Positions 24,146-33,788 of a DNA stretch of 64,000 bases are shown piece by piece; within the stretch, counting starts at the first letter, position 1, and each line of letters starts with the position of its first letter. This DNA comes from TMP-86 sp039807285 (lineage in GTDB: Bacteria > Pseudomonadota > Gammaproteobacteria > Steroidobacterales > Steroidobacteraceae), in the NCBI GenBank assembly GCA_044226785.1, contig JBGAGK010000003.1, positions 1-64,000 on the forward strand, given 5' to 3'. The notes beneath the pieces are model-generated. The model saw only the letters and a program-made list of their open reading frames with translations, had not been told where the DNA came from and did no database searches. The translations under genes were made by a program, and so were the position numbers.

Positions 24146-25399
24146 ATGCCATTTCGCATCCTCGGCATCAATCACAAGACCGCTCCGGTCGCGATCCGCG
24201 AACAGGTGGCGTTCGATCCACAGCATCTGCCCGACGCGCTGGACTCATTGATGCGCGAGGCCGGTGTGGCCGAAGCAGCGATCCTGTCCACCTGCAACCG
24301 GACGGAAATCTACTGGTCGGGCAGCGCCGGCGCCGATGTCCTGGCCCGCTGGTTGTCGCTGTCCAGGGGCAGTGAACATGACCTGAGCGCCTGCCGATAC
24401 CTGCACGAGGACCAGACTGCGGTCGAACACGTGTTCCGGGTCGCTGCCGGCCTCGACTCGATGATGCTCGGGGAGGCGCAGATACTGGGTCAGCTGAAGG
24501 ATGCCTACAGGGCTGCACAGCAGGCAGGCTGCGTGGGGCCCATGCTGAACAGGATTTTCCAGGCGAGTTTTGCAGCCGCCAAACGCGTGCGCACGGAGAC
24601 GCGCATTGGTGCCAATGCAGTCTCGATCGCTTCGGCCTGTATTTCCCTTGCGCGCCGTGTGTTCGCCGATCTCGGTGAACACACGGCGCTCCTGGTCGGC
24701 GCCGGCGACATGATCACGCTCACTGCCCGGCACATCGCCACGCAGGGTGTGGGGCAGATCATCATTGCCAACCGCACCCTGTTGCACGCCCAGCGTCTTG
24801 CCACAGAGATCCACGGAGTTGCAGCGCCGCTGACGGACCTGGTCAATCATCTGCCGCACGCCGACATCATCATCAGCTGCACCTCGAGCCCCACGCACAT
24901 CATCACCCGGGACATGATGAACATGGCGTTGCGGGCACGGCGCCACAAGCCGGTGTTCATGGTGGACCTGGCCGTGCCTCGGGACATCGAGCCGGAGGTG
25001 TCGGAACTCGATGATGCCTACCTGTTCACCATCGATGACCTTCAGCAGGTGGTGGCCGAGAATCGCCTGCAGCGCGCCTCGGCGGCCGATGACGCGCAGA
25101 CGCTGATCGTCGAGGAAGTGGCGCGGTTCCTCGCCGGAGCGCGCACCAAGGATGCAGGGCCTGCCATCCGTGCATTGCGGGCGCGGTCCGACCGCGTCCG
25201 CATGCAGACCGTCGAACAGGCACGACGCATGCTGGAGAAAGGCAAGTCCACGGACGAAGTACTGGAGTTCCTGGCCAGCACGTTGACCAACCGGCTGATG
25301 CACGCGCCCACCCAGGCCCTGCGTGATGCGGCGGAGCTGGGCGATGCACAGGCGGTGCAGATGCTCACGCGCCTGCTGGTGCCGGATGGCAATGATTGA
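24146..25399 (+). CDS. hemA: Glutamyl-tRNA reductase
   Basis: A 417-residue enzyme making glutamate-1-semialdehyde, the first committed step of C5-pathway tetrapyrrole synthesis. The N-terminus reads L-G-I-N-H-K-T-A-P-V; the catalytic Cys is in S-T-C-N-R-T-E; the NADPH domain has L-L-V-G-A-G-D-M; and a C-terminal dimerisation helix follows. Start and length match E. coli HemA. It is divergent from lolB, with only nine bases between the proposed start codons, so each promoter must lie inside the other gene. It leads a run with prfA, prmC and ppiB. Confidence 0.97.
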   Translation: MPFRILGINHKTAPVAIREQVAFDPQHLPDALDSLMREAGVAEAAILSTCNRTEIYWSGSAGADVLARWLSLSRGSEHDLSACRYLHEDQTAVEHVFRVAAGLDSMMLGEAQILGQLKDAYRAAQQAGCVGPMLNRIFQASFAAAKRVRTETRIGANAVSIASACISLARRVFADLGEHTALLVGAGDMITLTARHIATQGVGQIIIANRTLLHAQRLATEIHGVAAPLTDLVNHLPHADIIISCTSSPTHIITRDMMNMALRARRHKPVFMVDLAVPRDIEPEVSELDDAYLFTIDDLQQVVAENRLQRASAADDAQTLIVEEVARFLAGARTKDAGPAIRALRARSDRVRMQTVEQARRMLEKGKSTDEVLEFLASTLTNRLMHAPTQALRDAAELGDAQAVQMLTRLLVPDGND

Positions 25400-25430
25400 G
25401 CCGCCTTGCCTGCCGCTATAATCCGCCGCC

Positions 25431-26513
25431 ATGAAGGATTCGATCCGGCGCAAGCTGGACAAGCTCAATGAACGTCACGAGGAAGTCGGACATCTGCTGT
25501 CCGATCCGGCGGTGGTCGCACGGCAGACACAGTTCCGCGAACTGTCGATGGAATATGCGCGCCTTGCACCTCTGGTGGAACGCTTCCAGCGCTTCCTCGG
25601 GCTCGAGCGCGATGTCCTCACCGCCCAGCAGCTGCTGAAGGACGCGGATCGCGATTCACGGGAACTCGGCCGGGATGAACTTGCGCAGTTGACGCCGCAG
25701 ATGGCGGCGGAGGAACTGGAACTGCAGAAGCTCCTGATCCCGAAGGATCCGCATGATGAGGGAAACCTGTTCCTCGAGGTGCGCGCCGGCACCGGAGGCG
25801 ATGAGGCAGCGCTGTTCGCAGGGGACCTGTTCCGCATGTACGCCCGCTACGCCCAGCTTCGCGGCTGGAGCGTGGAAACCCTGAGCGAGAGTCCCGGCGA
25901 GCATGGCGGCTACAAGGCCATCGTCAGCCGCATCATCGGGCGCGGAGCCTATTCGGTGCTGAAATTCGAATCGGGTACGCACCGTGTGCAGCGGGTTCCG
26001 GCCACCGAAGCCCAGGGACGCATCCACACATCAGCCTGCACGGTGGCCATCCTGCCGGAACTGGACGAAGTGGAGGATGTGGACATCAACCCGGCGGACC
26101 TTCGCATCGACACGTACCGCTCTTCCGGTGCCGGTGGCCAGCACGTAAACAAGACCGATTCGGCCATCCGCATCACCTACCTGCCCACGGGACTGGTGGT
26201 GGAATGCCAGGACGAGCGTTCGCAACACAAGAATCGCTCCCGCGCCATGTCGTTGCTCAAGGCGCGGCTCCTGGCTGAACAGCGCGAGAAGCAGATCAGC
26301 GCGCAGGCACGCTCGCGCAAGCTCCAGGTCGGTTCGGGCGACCGCTCCGAGCGCATCCGCACCTACAATTTTCCCCAGGGACGCGTGACGGATCACCGGA
26401 TCAACCTGACCCTGTACCGCCTCGAAGCGGTCATGAATGGAGATCTGACGGAACTGCTGGATGCCCTGATGCAGGAGCATCAGGCCGAAGAACTGGCCAG
26501 CAGCGTCGAATGA
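25431..26513 (+). CDS. prfA: Peptide chain release factor 1
   Basis: A 360-residue factor that recognises UAA and UAG. The peptide anticodon P-A-T is seen in R-V-P-A-T-E, and the catalytic GGQ in G-A-G-G-Q-H-V-N-K-T-D-S-A, whose Gln is the usual substrate of PrmC, encoded by the next, overlapping gene. The N-terminal coiled-coil domain is complete. The stop overlaps the prmC ATG. Confidence 0.98.
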   Translation: MKDSIRRKLDKLNERHEEVGHLLSDPAVVARQTQFRELSMEYARLAPLVERFQRFLGLERDVLTAQQLLKDADRDSRELGRDELAQLTPQMAAEELELQKLLIPKDPHDEGNLFLEVRAGTGGDEAALFAGDLFRMYARYAQLRGWSVETLSESPGEHGGYKAIVSRIIGRGAYSVLKFESGTHRVQRVPATEAQGRIHTSACTVAILPELDEVEDVDINPADLRIDTYRSSGAGGQHVNKTDSAIRITYLPTGLVVECQDERSQHKNRSRAMSLLKARLLAEQREKQISAQARSRKLQVGSGDRSERIRTYNFPQGRVTDHRINLTLYRLEAVMNGDLTELLDALMQEHQAEELASSVE

Positions 26514-27364
26514 CCAGTCGCCGGGAGCTGCTGGCGGATGCCACGGCGCGGCTCGCCGCCGTGTCGGATTCCGCGCGGCTGGATGCCCAGGTGCTGCTCG
26601 CACATGTGCTGGACTGCGAACGCAGCGCACTGATCACGCACGAGAACGAAGCCGTGACGGGGGCCGCCGCCGAGACCTTCCATGCGCTGCTGGCGCGGCG
26701 GCAGCGCGGCGAGCCGGTGGCCTACCTCACCGGCCGGCGCGAATTCTGGTCGCTGTCGATGACGGTCACGCCGGCAGTTCTGATCCCGAGGCCCGAAACC
26801 GAGTTGCTGGTGGAGCTGGCGCTGCGGCGATTGCCGTCGGGACATGCCTGCGAGGTGCTGGACCTGGGCACCGGCAGCGGGGCCATCGCCCTGGCGCTGG
26901 CCACCGAACGCCCCGCCGCGCACATCACCGGCTGCGATGCCTCGGCCGCAGCGCTGGCCGTGGCGCGATCGAACGCGCAGCGTCTGAGTCTTGCCCAGGT
27001 GCGCTTCCGCGAGGGCGACTGGTTCGAGGCGGTACCCGGCGAGCGCTTTGACCTGGTGGTGTGCAATCCACCTTATGTGTCGGCGGCGGATCCGCACATG
27101 GCCGCCCTGCACACCGAGCCGGCGGCAGCGCTCACGCCCGGCCCCACCGGTCTGGAAGCCTTCGAACGCATCGTTCCGGCCTCGCCCGCCCATCTGCGCG
27201 AGGGCGGCTGGCTGCTGCTGGAACACGGCGCAGACCAGGCAGCGGCCGTCCAGAATCTGCTTGAGCACCATGGATTCCATGACGTAACCTCGCATCCCGA
27301 TGCTTCCGGCACCCCGCGAGTGACGCTGGGTTCCTTCCACTCCAACCATCAAGGGCTGCCATGA
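26510..27364 (+). CDS. prmC: Release factor glutamine methyltransferase
   Basis: A 284-residue SAM-dependent enzyme that methylates the GGQ glutamine of release factors. It has the N-terminal five-helix substrate domain, the motif I D-L-G-T-G-S-G-A-I-A-L, and the catalytic V-V-C-N-P-P-Y-V. It overlaps both prfA (ATGA) and ppiB, giving a coupled operon. The late segment is slightly Ala-rich but of normal length. Confidence 0.96.
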   Translation: MTSRRELLADATARLAAVSDSARLDAQVLLAHVLDCERSALITHENEAVTGAAAETFHALLARRQRGEPVAYLTGRREFWSLSMTVTPAVLIPRPETELLVELALRRLPSGHACEVLDLGTGSGAIALALATERPAAHITGCDASAAALAVARSNAQRLSLAQVRFREGDWFEAVPGERFDLVVCNPPYVSAADPHMAALHTEPAAALTPGPTGLEAFERIVPASPAHLREGGWLLLEHGADQAAAVQNLLEHHGFHDVTSHPDASGTPRVTLGSFHSNHQGLP

Positions 27365-27858
27365 TCCGTTTCGAAACCTCACTGGGCGACATCGACATCG
27401 TATTGAACGAGACCGAGGCACCGCTCACCGCCGCGAATTTTCTCAAGTACGTCGAGGATGGCTTCTTTGACGGCACGATTTTCCACCGCGTGATCCCGGG
27501 CTTCGTGATCCAGGGCGGCGGCTTCACCGAAGACATGGACCAGAAGCGCACCCAGGCGCCGGTCAGGAACGAGGCCGACAATGGCCTGAAGAACCTGCGC
27601 GGCACGCTCTCCATGGCCCGCACCAGCGACATCCACAGCGCCACCTCCCAGTTCTTCATCAACCTGAAGGACAACGATGCGCTGGACCATCGCGGCCGTG
27701 CCAGCTTCGGCTATGCAGTGTTCGGCAAGGTCAGCGCCGGCATGGAAGTGGTGGACAGGATCGCGAAGGTCCAGACCGGTCGGCGCCGTGGCCATGACGA
27801 TGTGCCGCAGGAGGCCGTGGTGGTGAAGAGCGCCCGACGCATCCAGGGCAGCAACTGA
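27361..27858 (+). CDS. ppiB: Cyclophilin-type peptidyl-prolyl isomerase B
   Basis: A 165-residue cytoplasmic cyclophilin: no signal peptide, active-site block F-H-R-V-I-P-G-F-V-I-Q-G-G, then S-Q-F-F-I-N-L and the A-V-F-G-K-V motif. It accelerates proline isomerisation in protein folding. The ATG shares bases with the prmC stop. The length and absence of a leader favour PpiB over periplasmic PpiA. Confidence 0.94.
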   Translation: MIRFETSLGDIDIVLNETEAPLTAANFLKYVEDGFFDGTIFHRVIPGFVIQGGGFTEDMDQKRTQAPVRNEADNGLKNLRGTLSMARTSDIHSATSQFFINLKDNDALDHRGRASFGYAVFGKVSAGMEVVDRIAKVQTGRRRGHDDVPQEAVVVKSARRIQGSN

Positions 27859-27895
27859 CAGATGTCCATGCCCGGGACCGACGGGTAGCTGAGCC

Positions 27896-28645
27896 GTGGC
27901 GGCAAGAGGCGGAAAGAAGGGCGGCCTCGCGCGGCGGGCCCTTCGCTGGGTGCTGGTCAGCGTCCTTGGGCTGATGCTGGTCAGCGCGCTGGCCGTCCTG
28001 TCGCTGCGCTGGATCGATCCGTTCACCAGCGCATTCATGATCGAGGCGCGTGTGACGTCCTGGATCGAAGGCCAAGGATTCAGCCTGGATCATCGCTGGG
28101 CCGATCTGGAGCAGATCTCGCCGAACCTGGCGCTGGCCGTGGTGGCCTCGGAGGACCAGAAATTTCCCGAGCATCGTGGATTCGATGTCGAGGCCATCGA
28201 GAAGGCCTACCACATGAACCAGCATTCCCATCGAATCCATGGCGGGAGCACCATCAGCCAGCAGGTCGCCAAGAACCTGTTCCTGTGGCCGGGGCGCAGC
28301 TACCTGCGCAAGGGACTGGAAGTCTGGTTCACGGTGCTGGAAGAGGCCTTCCTGCCCAAGCGGCGCATCCTTGAACTGTATCTGAACATCGCACAATTCG
28401 GGCCCGGCATCCATGGCGCCGAGGCCGCCGCCCGGAGGTTCTTCCACAAGCCGGCATCACGTCTCACCCGGTCGGAGGCAGCGCTTCTGGCCGCGGTATT
28501 GCCCAATCCAGACCGCCTGCACGCCAGTGCGCCCACGGCCTTTCTGGAGCGGCGTCGCGCATGGATCCTCGCGCAGATGCGCGACCTGGGCGGCCCGGGG
28601 ATGCTGGTCGAGATCGACGCCTACCCGGATCGACACAAGCGCTGA
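27896..28645 (+). CDS. mtgA: Monofunctional peptidoglycan glycosyltransferase
   Basis: A 249-residue inner-membrane transglycosylase that polymerises lipid II. An N-terminal basic stretch precedes one membrane helix (VLVSVLGLMLVSALAVLSL); the GT51 catalytic motif E-D-Q-K-F-P-E-H-R-G-F-D carries the essential Glu, and GGSTISQQVAKNLFL is the second motif. The start is the GTG at 27896; no ATG lies upstream of the helix and the ribosome binding site is weak. Confidence 0.94.
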   Translation: MAARGGKKGGLARRALRWVLVSVLGLMLVSALAVLSLRWIDPFTSAFMIEARVTSWIEGQGFSLDHRWADLEQISPNLALAVVASEDQKFPEHRGFDVEAIEKAYHMNQHSHRIHGGSTISQQVAKNLFLWPGRSYLRKGLEVWFTVLEEAFLPKRRILELYLNIAQFGPGIHGAEAAARRFFHKPASRLTRSEAALLAAVLPNPDRLHASAPTAFLERRRAWILAQMRDLGGPGMLVEIDAYPDRHKR

Positions 28646-28692
28646 TCCCCCGGAGACCGTCGTCCGGCCAGGCCGGTCAACGCCGCTTGACG

Positions 28693-28729
28693 ATTGAACA
28701 CAACTATCAATTGGATGAAATCAATCAAT
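28693..28729 (+). promoter_or_regulatory. Putative OxyR-type binding site upstream of ahpC
   Basis: Four tetranucleotide half-sites spaced exactly seven bases apart read ATTG-N7-CTAT-N7-ATGA-N7-CAAT. This follows the OxyR tetramer layout ATAG-N7-CTAT-N7-ATAG-N7-CTAT with some mismatches, in an otherwise AT-rich block about 70 bases before the ahpC start. OxyR control of ahpCF is well known. No oxyR gene is in this window. Confidence 0.5.
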
Positions 28730-28799
28730 TGGACCAATGGGAAGGAAGATCCCATGATGGCGGCGTTTCCAGGGTAATCGCATTGCAGGAGTGAGTTCA

Positions 28800-29363
28800 A
28801 TGTCTCTGATCAATACCGAAATCAAGCCGTTCAAGGCCACCGCCTATCACAAGGGCCAGTTCGTCCCCGTGACTGAGCAGACGCTCAAGGGCAAGTGGTC
28901 GGTGCTGGTGTTCTATCCGGCTGATTTCACCTTCGTCTGCCCGACCGAGCTCGGTGACCTCGCGGACAACTACGCCGCATTCCAGAAGCTGGGCGTGGAA
29001 ATCTATGGCGTGTCCACCGATACGCACTTCACCCACAAGGCCTGGCACGACACCTCCGAGACCATCAGGAAAGTGCAGTACCCGCTGCTCGGCGACCCGA
29101 CAGCCACGCTGGCGCGCAATTTCGAAGTGCTGATCGAGTCGGAGGGCCTGGCGCTGCGCGGAACCTTCGTGATCGATCCGGCCGGCAGGATCAAGATCAT
29201 GGAAGTGCATGACAACGGCATCGGCCGTGATGCGAAGGAACTGCTGCGCAAGGTCCAGGCCGCACAGTACGTGGCATCTCACCCGGGTGAGGTGTGTCCG
29301 GCCAAGTGGACGCCGGGCGCTTCCACCCTGCAGCCCTCGCTGCAGCTGGTCGGCAAGATCTGA
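28800..29363 (+). CDS. ahpC: Alkyl hydroperoxide reductase subunit C (2-Cys peroxiredoxin)
   Basis: A 187-residue peroxiredoxin that reduces H2O2, organic peroxides and peroxynitrite. The peroxidatic Cys lies in F-V-C-P-T-E-L and the resolving Cys in E-V-C-P-A-K-W; the C-terminus ends with the tail typical of AhpC1 proteins. The ATG at 28800 follows a GGAGTGAG binding site. It is reduced by AhpF, encoded just downstream. A putative OxyR site precedes it. Confidence 0.97.
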   Translation: MSLINTEIKPFKATAYHKGQFVPVTEQTLKGKWSVLVFYPADFTFVCPTELGDLADNYAAFQKLGVEIYGVSTDTHFTHKAWHDTSETIRKVQYPLLGDPTATLARNFEVLIESEGLALRGTFVIDPAGRIKIMEVHDNGIGRDAKELLRKVQAAQYVASHPGEVCPAKWTPGASTLQPSLQLVGKI

Positions 29364-29378
29364 GTGGGTTGACCTGCA

Positions 29379-29407
29379 GCCGCACCCCGCCCTGCGCGGG
29401 GTGCGGC
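29379..29407 (+). repeat. Perfect 12-bp hairpin between ahpC and ahpF
   Basis: GCCGCACCCCGC pairs perfectly with GCGGGGTGCGGC around a five-base CCTGC loop. It lies 15 bases after the ahpC stop and 19 before the ahpF start. No T-run follows, so it is more likely a 3'-end stabiliser or partial terminator that keeps ahpC mRNA above ahpF than a full terminator. Confidence 0.6.
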
Positions 29408-29426
29408 CGCGAACAGGAGACACGCC

Positions 29427-30989
29427 ATGCTCGATGAGAATCTGAAAATCCAGTTGCAGGAATATCTCGGCCGACTAACCCGGCCGGTGGAGATCACCGC
29501 GAACCTCGGGGATGACACCACGTCGCGGGACATCCAGTCCCTCATCGCGGATCTGGTTTCATTGTCTCCGATGGTGCGCCTCTCCGACGAGCCGCTGGAA
29601 AGCGCGCACCAACCCTCTTTTGCCTTGCGCCGCCCCGGCGAAAGCGCCCGAATCCATTTCGCCGGCGCCCCCATGGGTCACGAGTTCACCTCGCTGGTGC
29701 TCGCCTTGTTGCAGACCGGCGGTCATCCGCCCAGGCTCGAGCCCCATGTCGTCGAGCAGATCAAGGCACTGGAGAGCGAACTGCGGTTCGAGACCTTCGT
29801 TTCGCTGAGCTGCCACAGCTGTCCCGATGTCATTCAGGCACTGAACCTCATGGCTGCGGTCAATCCGCGCATCCACAGCACCATGATCGATGGCGCCGTA
29901 TTCCCGGAGGAAATCGCGCGGCGCGAGATCATGGGCGTACCCGCCGTGTTCCTGAACGGCCAGCCCTTCGGCCAGGGCCGCATGGAACTGGCTGATATCC
30001 TGGCGAAGCTCGACCAGGGCGGCGCACAGCGTGAAGCAGCACGCCTGGGTTCGCAGGCGCCATTCGACGTGCTGGTGGTGGGCGGCGGACCGGCAGGCGC
30101 AGCCGCTGCCGTTTATGCGGCACGCAAAGGCATCCGCACCGGTATCCTCGCCGACCGGTTCGGCGGACAGTTGCTGGACACCGTGGGCGTGGAGAATTTC
30201 ATCTCTGTGCCGCATACCGAAGGCCACCAACTGGCCGCGGGACTGCAACAACACGTGGCCGAATACGGGATTCCGGTCATGAGCGGCCAACACGCCGCCG
30301 CACTGGTACCGGGTGCATTGCACGAGCTTCACTTGGAAAGCGGCGCCACGATCAAGGCGCGTGCCCTGGTCATCGCCACCGGCGCCCGCTGGCGCGAGAT
30401 CAACGTGCCGGGTGAGCGCGAGTACCGCAACAGGGGCGTGGCCTACTGCCCACACTGCGACGGTCCCCTGTTCAAAGGCAAGGCAGTGGCGGTCATCGGC
30501 GGCGGAAATTCCGGCGTGGAAGCCGCCATCGACCTGGCCGGCCTTGTCAGCCACGTCACCCTGATTGAATTTGATCCCGTGCTTCGCGCCGACGGCGTGC
30601 TGCAGGCCAGGCTCCGCAGCCTTCCAAATGTCACCGTGATCACCCACGCCCAGACCACCGAGGTCCTGGGCGACGGCCAGCGCGTGGTTGGCCTCGTCTA
30701 CAAGGACCGAAGCACAGGAAACGCACACACGGCAGAAATCGCGGGCGTGTTCGTGCAGATCGGTCTGGTACCCAACACCGACTGGCTCAAGGGCACCCTC
30801 AGGCTCAGCCCGCGCGGGGAAATCGAGGTCGACGCCCGCGGCCAGACCTCCATCCCCGGCGTGTTCGCAGCGGGAGACTGCACCGTCGTGCCTTACAAGC
30901 AGATCGTGATCGCCATGGGCGAAGGCGCCAAGGCTTCACTCAGCGCGTTTGATCACCTGATCCGCACACCGCTGGCGATGGCTGCGTGA
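29427..30989 (+). CDS. ahpF: Alkyl hydroperoxide reductase subunit F
   Basis: A 520-residue flavoprotein that passes NADH electrons to AhpC. The N-terminal tandem thioredoxin-fold domain holds the redox pair C-H-S-C (about residues 130-133); the FAD domain starts V-L-V-V-G-G-G-P-A-G-A-A; the thioredoxin-reductase-like disulfide is C-P-H-C (about 345-348); the NADH motif is V-I-G-G-G-N-S-G-V-E-A; and the closing FAD motif is G-V-F-A-A-G-D-C-T. Length and domain order are standard. Confidence 0.97.
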   Translation: MLDENLKIQLQEYLGRLTRPVEITANLGDDTTSRDIQSLIADLVSLSPMVRLSDEPLESAHQPSFALRRPGESARIHFAGAPMGHEFTSLVLALLQTGGHPPRLEPHVVEQIKALESELRFETFVSLSCHSCPDVIQALNLMAAVNPRIHSTMIDGAVFPEEIARREIMGVPAVFLNGQPFGQGRMELADILAKLDQGGAQREAARLGSQAPFDVLVVGGGPAGAAAAVYAARKGIRTGILADRFGGQLLDTVGVENFISVPHTEGHQLAAGLQQHVAEYGIPVMSGQHAAALVPGALHELHLESGATIKARALVIATGARWREINVPGEREYRNRGVAYCPHCDGPLFKGKAVAVIGGGNSGVEAAIDLAGLVSHVTLIEFDPVLRADGVLQARLRSLPNVTVITHAQTTEVLGDGQRVVGLVYKDRSTGNAHTAEIAGVFVQIGLVPNTDWLKGTLRLSPRGEIEVDARGQTSIPGVFAAGDCTVVPYKQIVIAMGEGAKASLSAFDHLIRTPLAMAA

Positions 30990-31030
30990 TACAAGCGCAT
31001 TCCGAAGACCAGACTCCGGTTTTCCGGCGA

Positions 31031-33550
31031 TCATCCTCGCACCGACCAGAAGTACCGCCTCTTGAGGATTTCCACCGCGGCGAGATAGGCCAGAGTGATG
31101 AGCGCAATGGCCGCCAGCACCGTTCCCGGCAAGGGCACCAGATCAAACCACCGGCCCACCGGAGTCTCGACCAGGACCATCGCCCCCATCAGCACGAGCA
31201 GCACGAGGACGACCAGCGCCCGACCTGGTGAACCTGTCAGGAGCGGCCGTCGCGTGCGGATCGCGAGCAGCACCAGCGTCTGCGTCGCCAATGACTCGAG
31301 AAACCATCCGCTTCGAAACGTGGCCACCGCGCCGGCGCAAAGCCAAAACAGCGTGGCAAAGGTCAACATGTCGAACAGCGAACTCAGCCCTCCAAAGACG
31401 ACGGCGAAGTTGCGGATATGCCGGATGCTCCAGCCCACCGGGCGCTGCACCAGCTCCGGATCCACCCGGTCTCCGGCCAGCGCCAGTGCCGGGCAATCCG
31501 CCAGCATGTTGTTCAACAGGATCTGTGCGGCGGTGAGCGGAAGGAAGGGCAGGAACGTCGAGGCCACCGCCATGCTGAGCATGTTGCCGAAATTCGCACT
31601 GACGGCTGCCAGAATGTACTTCTGGGTGTTGGCAAATGTGGCACGCCCCTGCTCGATGCCGCGATTCACCACGCGCAGGTCGTGTTCGAGCAGAACCAGG
31701 TCCGCCGCCTCCCGGGCCACATCCACCGCTCCGTCCACGGAGATTCCCACATCGGCAGCATGCAGGGCGGGCGCGTCGTTGATTCCATCTCCAATATAGC
31801 CCACGACCGCTCCACCCTTGCGCAGCGCGAGGATGATCCGCTCCTTCTGATTCGGATCGACCTGGGCAAAGACATCCGTGCCCCGCGCACGCTGCCACAG
31901 AGCCTCGTCGCGCAGGGTATCCAGTTCCTCGCCCGTGAGAAGACGCGGGGAGTCGATGCCCACGGTCTGCGCGACATGCCGTGCCGTGTGCTGATTGTCG
32001 CCGGTGACGATCTTCAGCTGCACTCCGAGCGAACCGAGCTCACGCAACGTCGTGATGATGTCGGGCTTTGCCGGATCCTCGAACAGCAGCAGTCCCTCGA
32101 AGGACATCCCTGATTCCTCCACCTGCGACCCGCGCATCACGCGACTTGCGACGCCGAGCACGCGATAGCCCTGGCGTGCATGCCCCTCCAGACTCTCGAG
32201 CAGGGCGGTCCGCGCCGAGGCGTCGAGCACGGTTTCGCCCCGGTCACTGCGCATGCTCGAGCAGACCGACAGGACCGAATCCGGGGCGCCCTTGGTGATG
32301 ACCAGCGCATCCTCCGAGCCCGGCCTCGACACCGCCACGCTCATCCTCTTGCGGACGAAGTCATAAGGAAGCTCGTCGACTTTCGTACAGGCCGGATCGA
32401 TTCCGGGACACTGCGCAAGGATGACTTCATCCAGCGGATTCACAAGCCCGGTCTGCAGGCGCGCATTCACGGCAGCAAGTTCCTGGACCCGCGGCGACTG
32501 GTTCCCCTGCGCATCGAGCGCAGCCGCAAGCCTCGCCGCGCCAACGGTAAGCGTGCCGGTCTTGTCCGAGCACAGGATGGTCATGCTGCCGAGATTTTCG
32601 ATCGCGCTGAGCCGGCGGACCAGCACGCCCTGCCCCGCCATGCTCCGCGCGCCCTGGGACAGCGTGAAGCTCACGATCGCAGGCAGCAGCTCCGGCGTGA
32701 TGCCAACCGCCAGGGCAATCGCGAACAACAGTGATTCGAGCGGTGGTCGATGCAGCAACAGATTGATGCCCATCACCACCACGGTGAGCACGAGCACGAA
32801 CTCGGTCAGCATGCCACTGAAGCGGCGAATGCCACGCTCGAAGTCGGTCTCGGGTCGCTGGAGCTTCAGGCGCCCGGCGATCTGCCCGAACTCGGTTCGA
32901 GCCCCCGTGGTGACCACCAGCATGGCCGCCGTGCCACTGCGCACCGACGTACCCATGAACAGCGCGTTGGTTCTTCCGGCCAGGGCGGCTCCCTGCGCAC
33001 TCGGAGCAGCCAGCTTCTCCACCGGCGCGCTTTCGCCGGTGAGTACCGCCTGGATCACGAAGCAGTCGCGCCCCTCCAGCAGCACCCCGTCGGCCGGGAT
33101 CAGGCTACCAGCCGAGAGATCCACGACGTCTCCGGCGACGATCTCGCGCACCGGGCAGGACCTGGGCTGGCCGTCCCGCCACACCCGGCAATTTGCCACC
33201 AGGCGATTGCGCAGGGCTTCGACGGACCGGGATGCCCGGTACTCCTGAGCGAAGCCCAGCAGGGTGGATGCAAGGACGATGATGCCGATTATCGAAGCCT
33301 CGGCAAACTCCCCGACACCTGCGGCGATCGTGGCGGCAACCAGCAGCAGGAGCACCAGAGGACTGCGAAACTGGCGCGCAAGCAGCAGCCACCGCGACGC
33401 CTGCGAATCGTCCGCAATCGTGTTCGGGCCATCCCTCAGCAATCGTTCAGCGGCCGCAGACTCGCTCAGGCCATTGCGTGCACTGGCCAGCCTGTCCAGC
33501 AATTCCGCAGGCTTGCGGCTCCAGTACGCATCCTTTTCGATCCGGATCAT
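31031..33550 (-). CDS. P-type ATPase, MgtA-like (type IIIB Mg2+ transporter)
   Basis: About 839 residues. The P-type landmarks are: actuator loop L-T-G-E-S, the transmembrane P-E-L-L-P motif of helix 4 (VGITPELLPAIVSF), the phosphorylation site C-S-D-K-T-G-T-L-T, and the hinge G-D-G-I-N-D-A-P-A-L. The PELLP form plus NNMLADCPALALAGDRVD near helices 5-6 match the MgtA/MgtB branch. The ATG at 33550 is chosen; ATG 33583 would add 11 residues. It stands alone, convergent to ahpF and divergent from the nuclease gene. Mg2+ import is inferred from the family; no Mg-sensing leader was recognised. Confidence 0.88.
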   Translation of the reverse strand: MIRIEKDAYWSRKPAELLDRLASARNGLSESAAAERLLRDGPNTIADDSQASRWLLLARQFRSPLVLLLLVAATIAAGVGEFAEASIIGIIVLASTLLGFAQEYRASRSVEALRNRLVANCRVWRDGQPRSCPVREIVAGDVVDLSAGSLIPADGVLLEGRDCFVIQAVLTGESAPVEKLAAPSAQGAALAGRTNALFMGTSVRSGTAAMLVVTTGARTEFGQIAGRLKLQRPETDFERGIRRFSGMLTEFVLVLTVVVMGINLLLHRPPLESLLFAIALAVGITPELLPAIVSFTLSQGARSMAGQGVLVRRLSAIENLGSMTILCSDKTGTLTVGAARLAAALDAQGNQSPRVQELAAVNARLQTGLVNPLDEVILAQCPGIDPACTKVDELPYDFVRKRMSVAVSRPGSEDALVITKGAPDSVLSVCSSMRSDRGETVLDASARTALLESLEGHARQGYRVLGVASRVMRGSQVEESGMSFEGLLLFEDPAKPDIITTLRELGSLGVQLKIVTGDNQHTARHVAQTVGIDSPRLLTGEELDTLRDEALWQRARGTDVFAQVDPNQKERIILALRKGGAVVGYIGDGINDAPALHAADVGISVDGAVDVAREAADLVLLEHDLRVVNRGIEQGRATFANTQKYILAAVSANFGNMLSMAVASTFLPFLPLTAAQILLNNMLADCPALALAGDRVDPELVQRPVGWSIRHIRNFAVVFGGLSSLFDMLTFATLFWLCAGAVATFRSGWFLESLATQTLVLLAIRTRRPLLTGSPGRALVVLVLLVLMGAMVLVETPVGRWFDLVPLPGTVLAAIALITLAYLAAVEILKRRYFWSVRG

Positions 33551-33788
33551 CTGTACCGATTCCTGCCCGTGACCAGCGCGCATGATCCACCGTCCTGGTG
33601 TTCGTTCCAAGGCCCGCCATACGCCCGATCCTTCTGTGCGGACCGCGTGTGCGGGCCGCATTGCGCTGCGGCAGTGCCGATGCGACCATGTGGCCACAGC
33701 TCATGGAAATCGACCGGAAACCCATGCTCATCATCCACGACTGCATCGAGGGCCGCTGGTGCACCAGCGCCTGCGCCACCCGAAGCAC

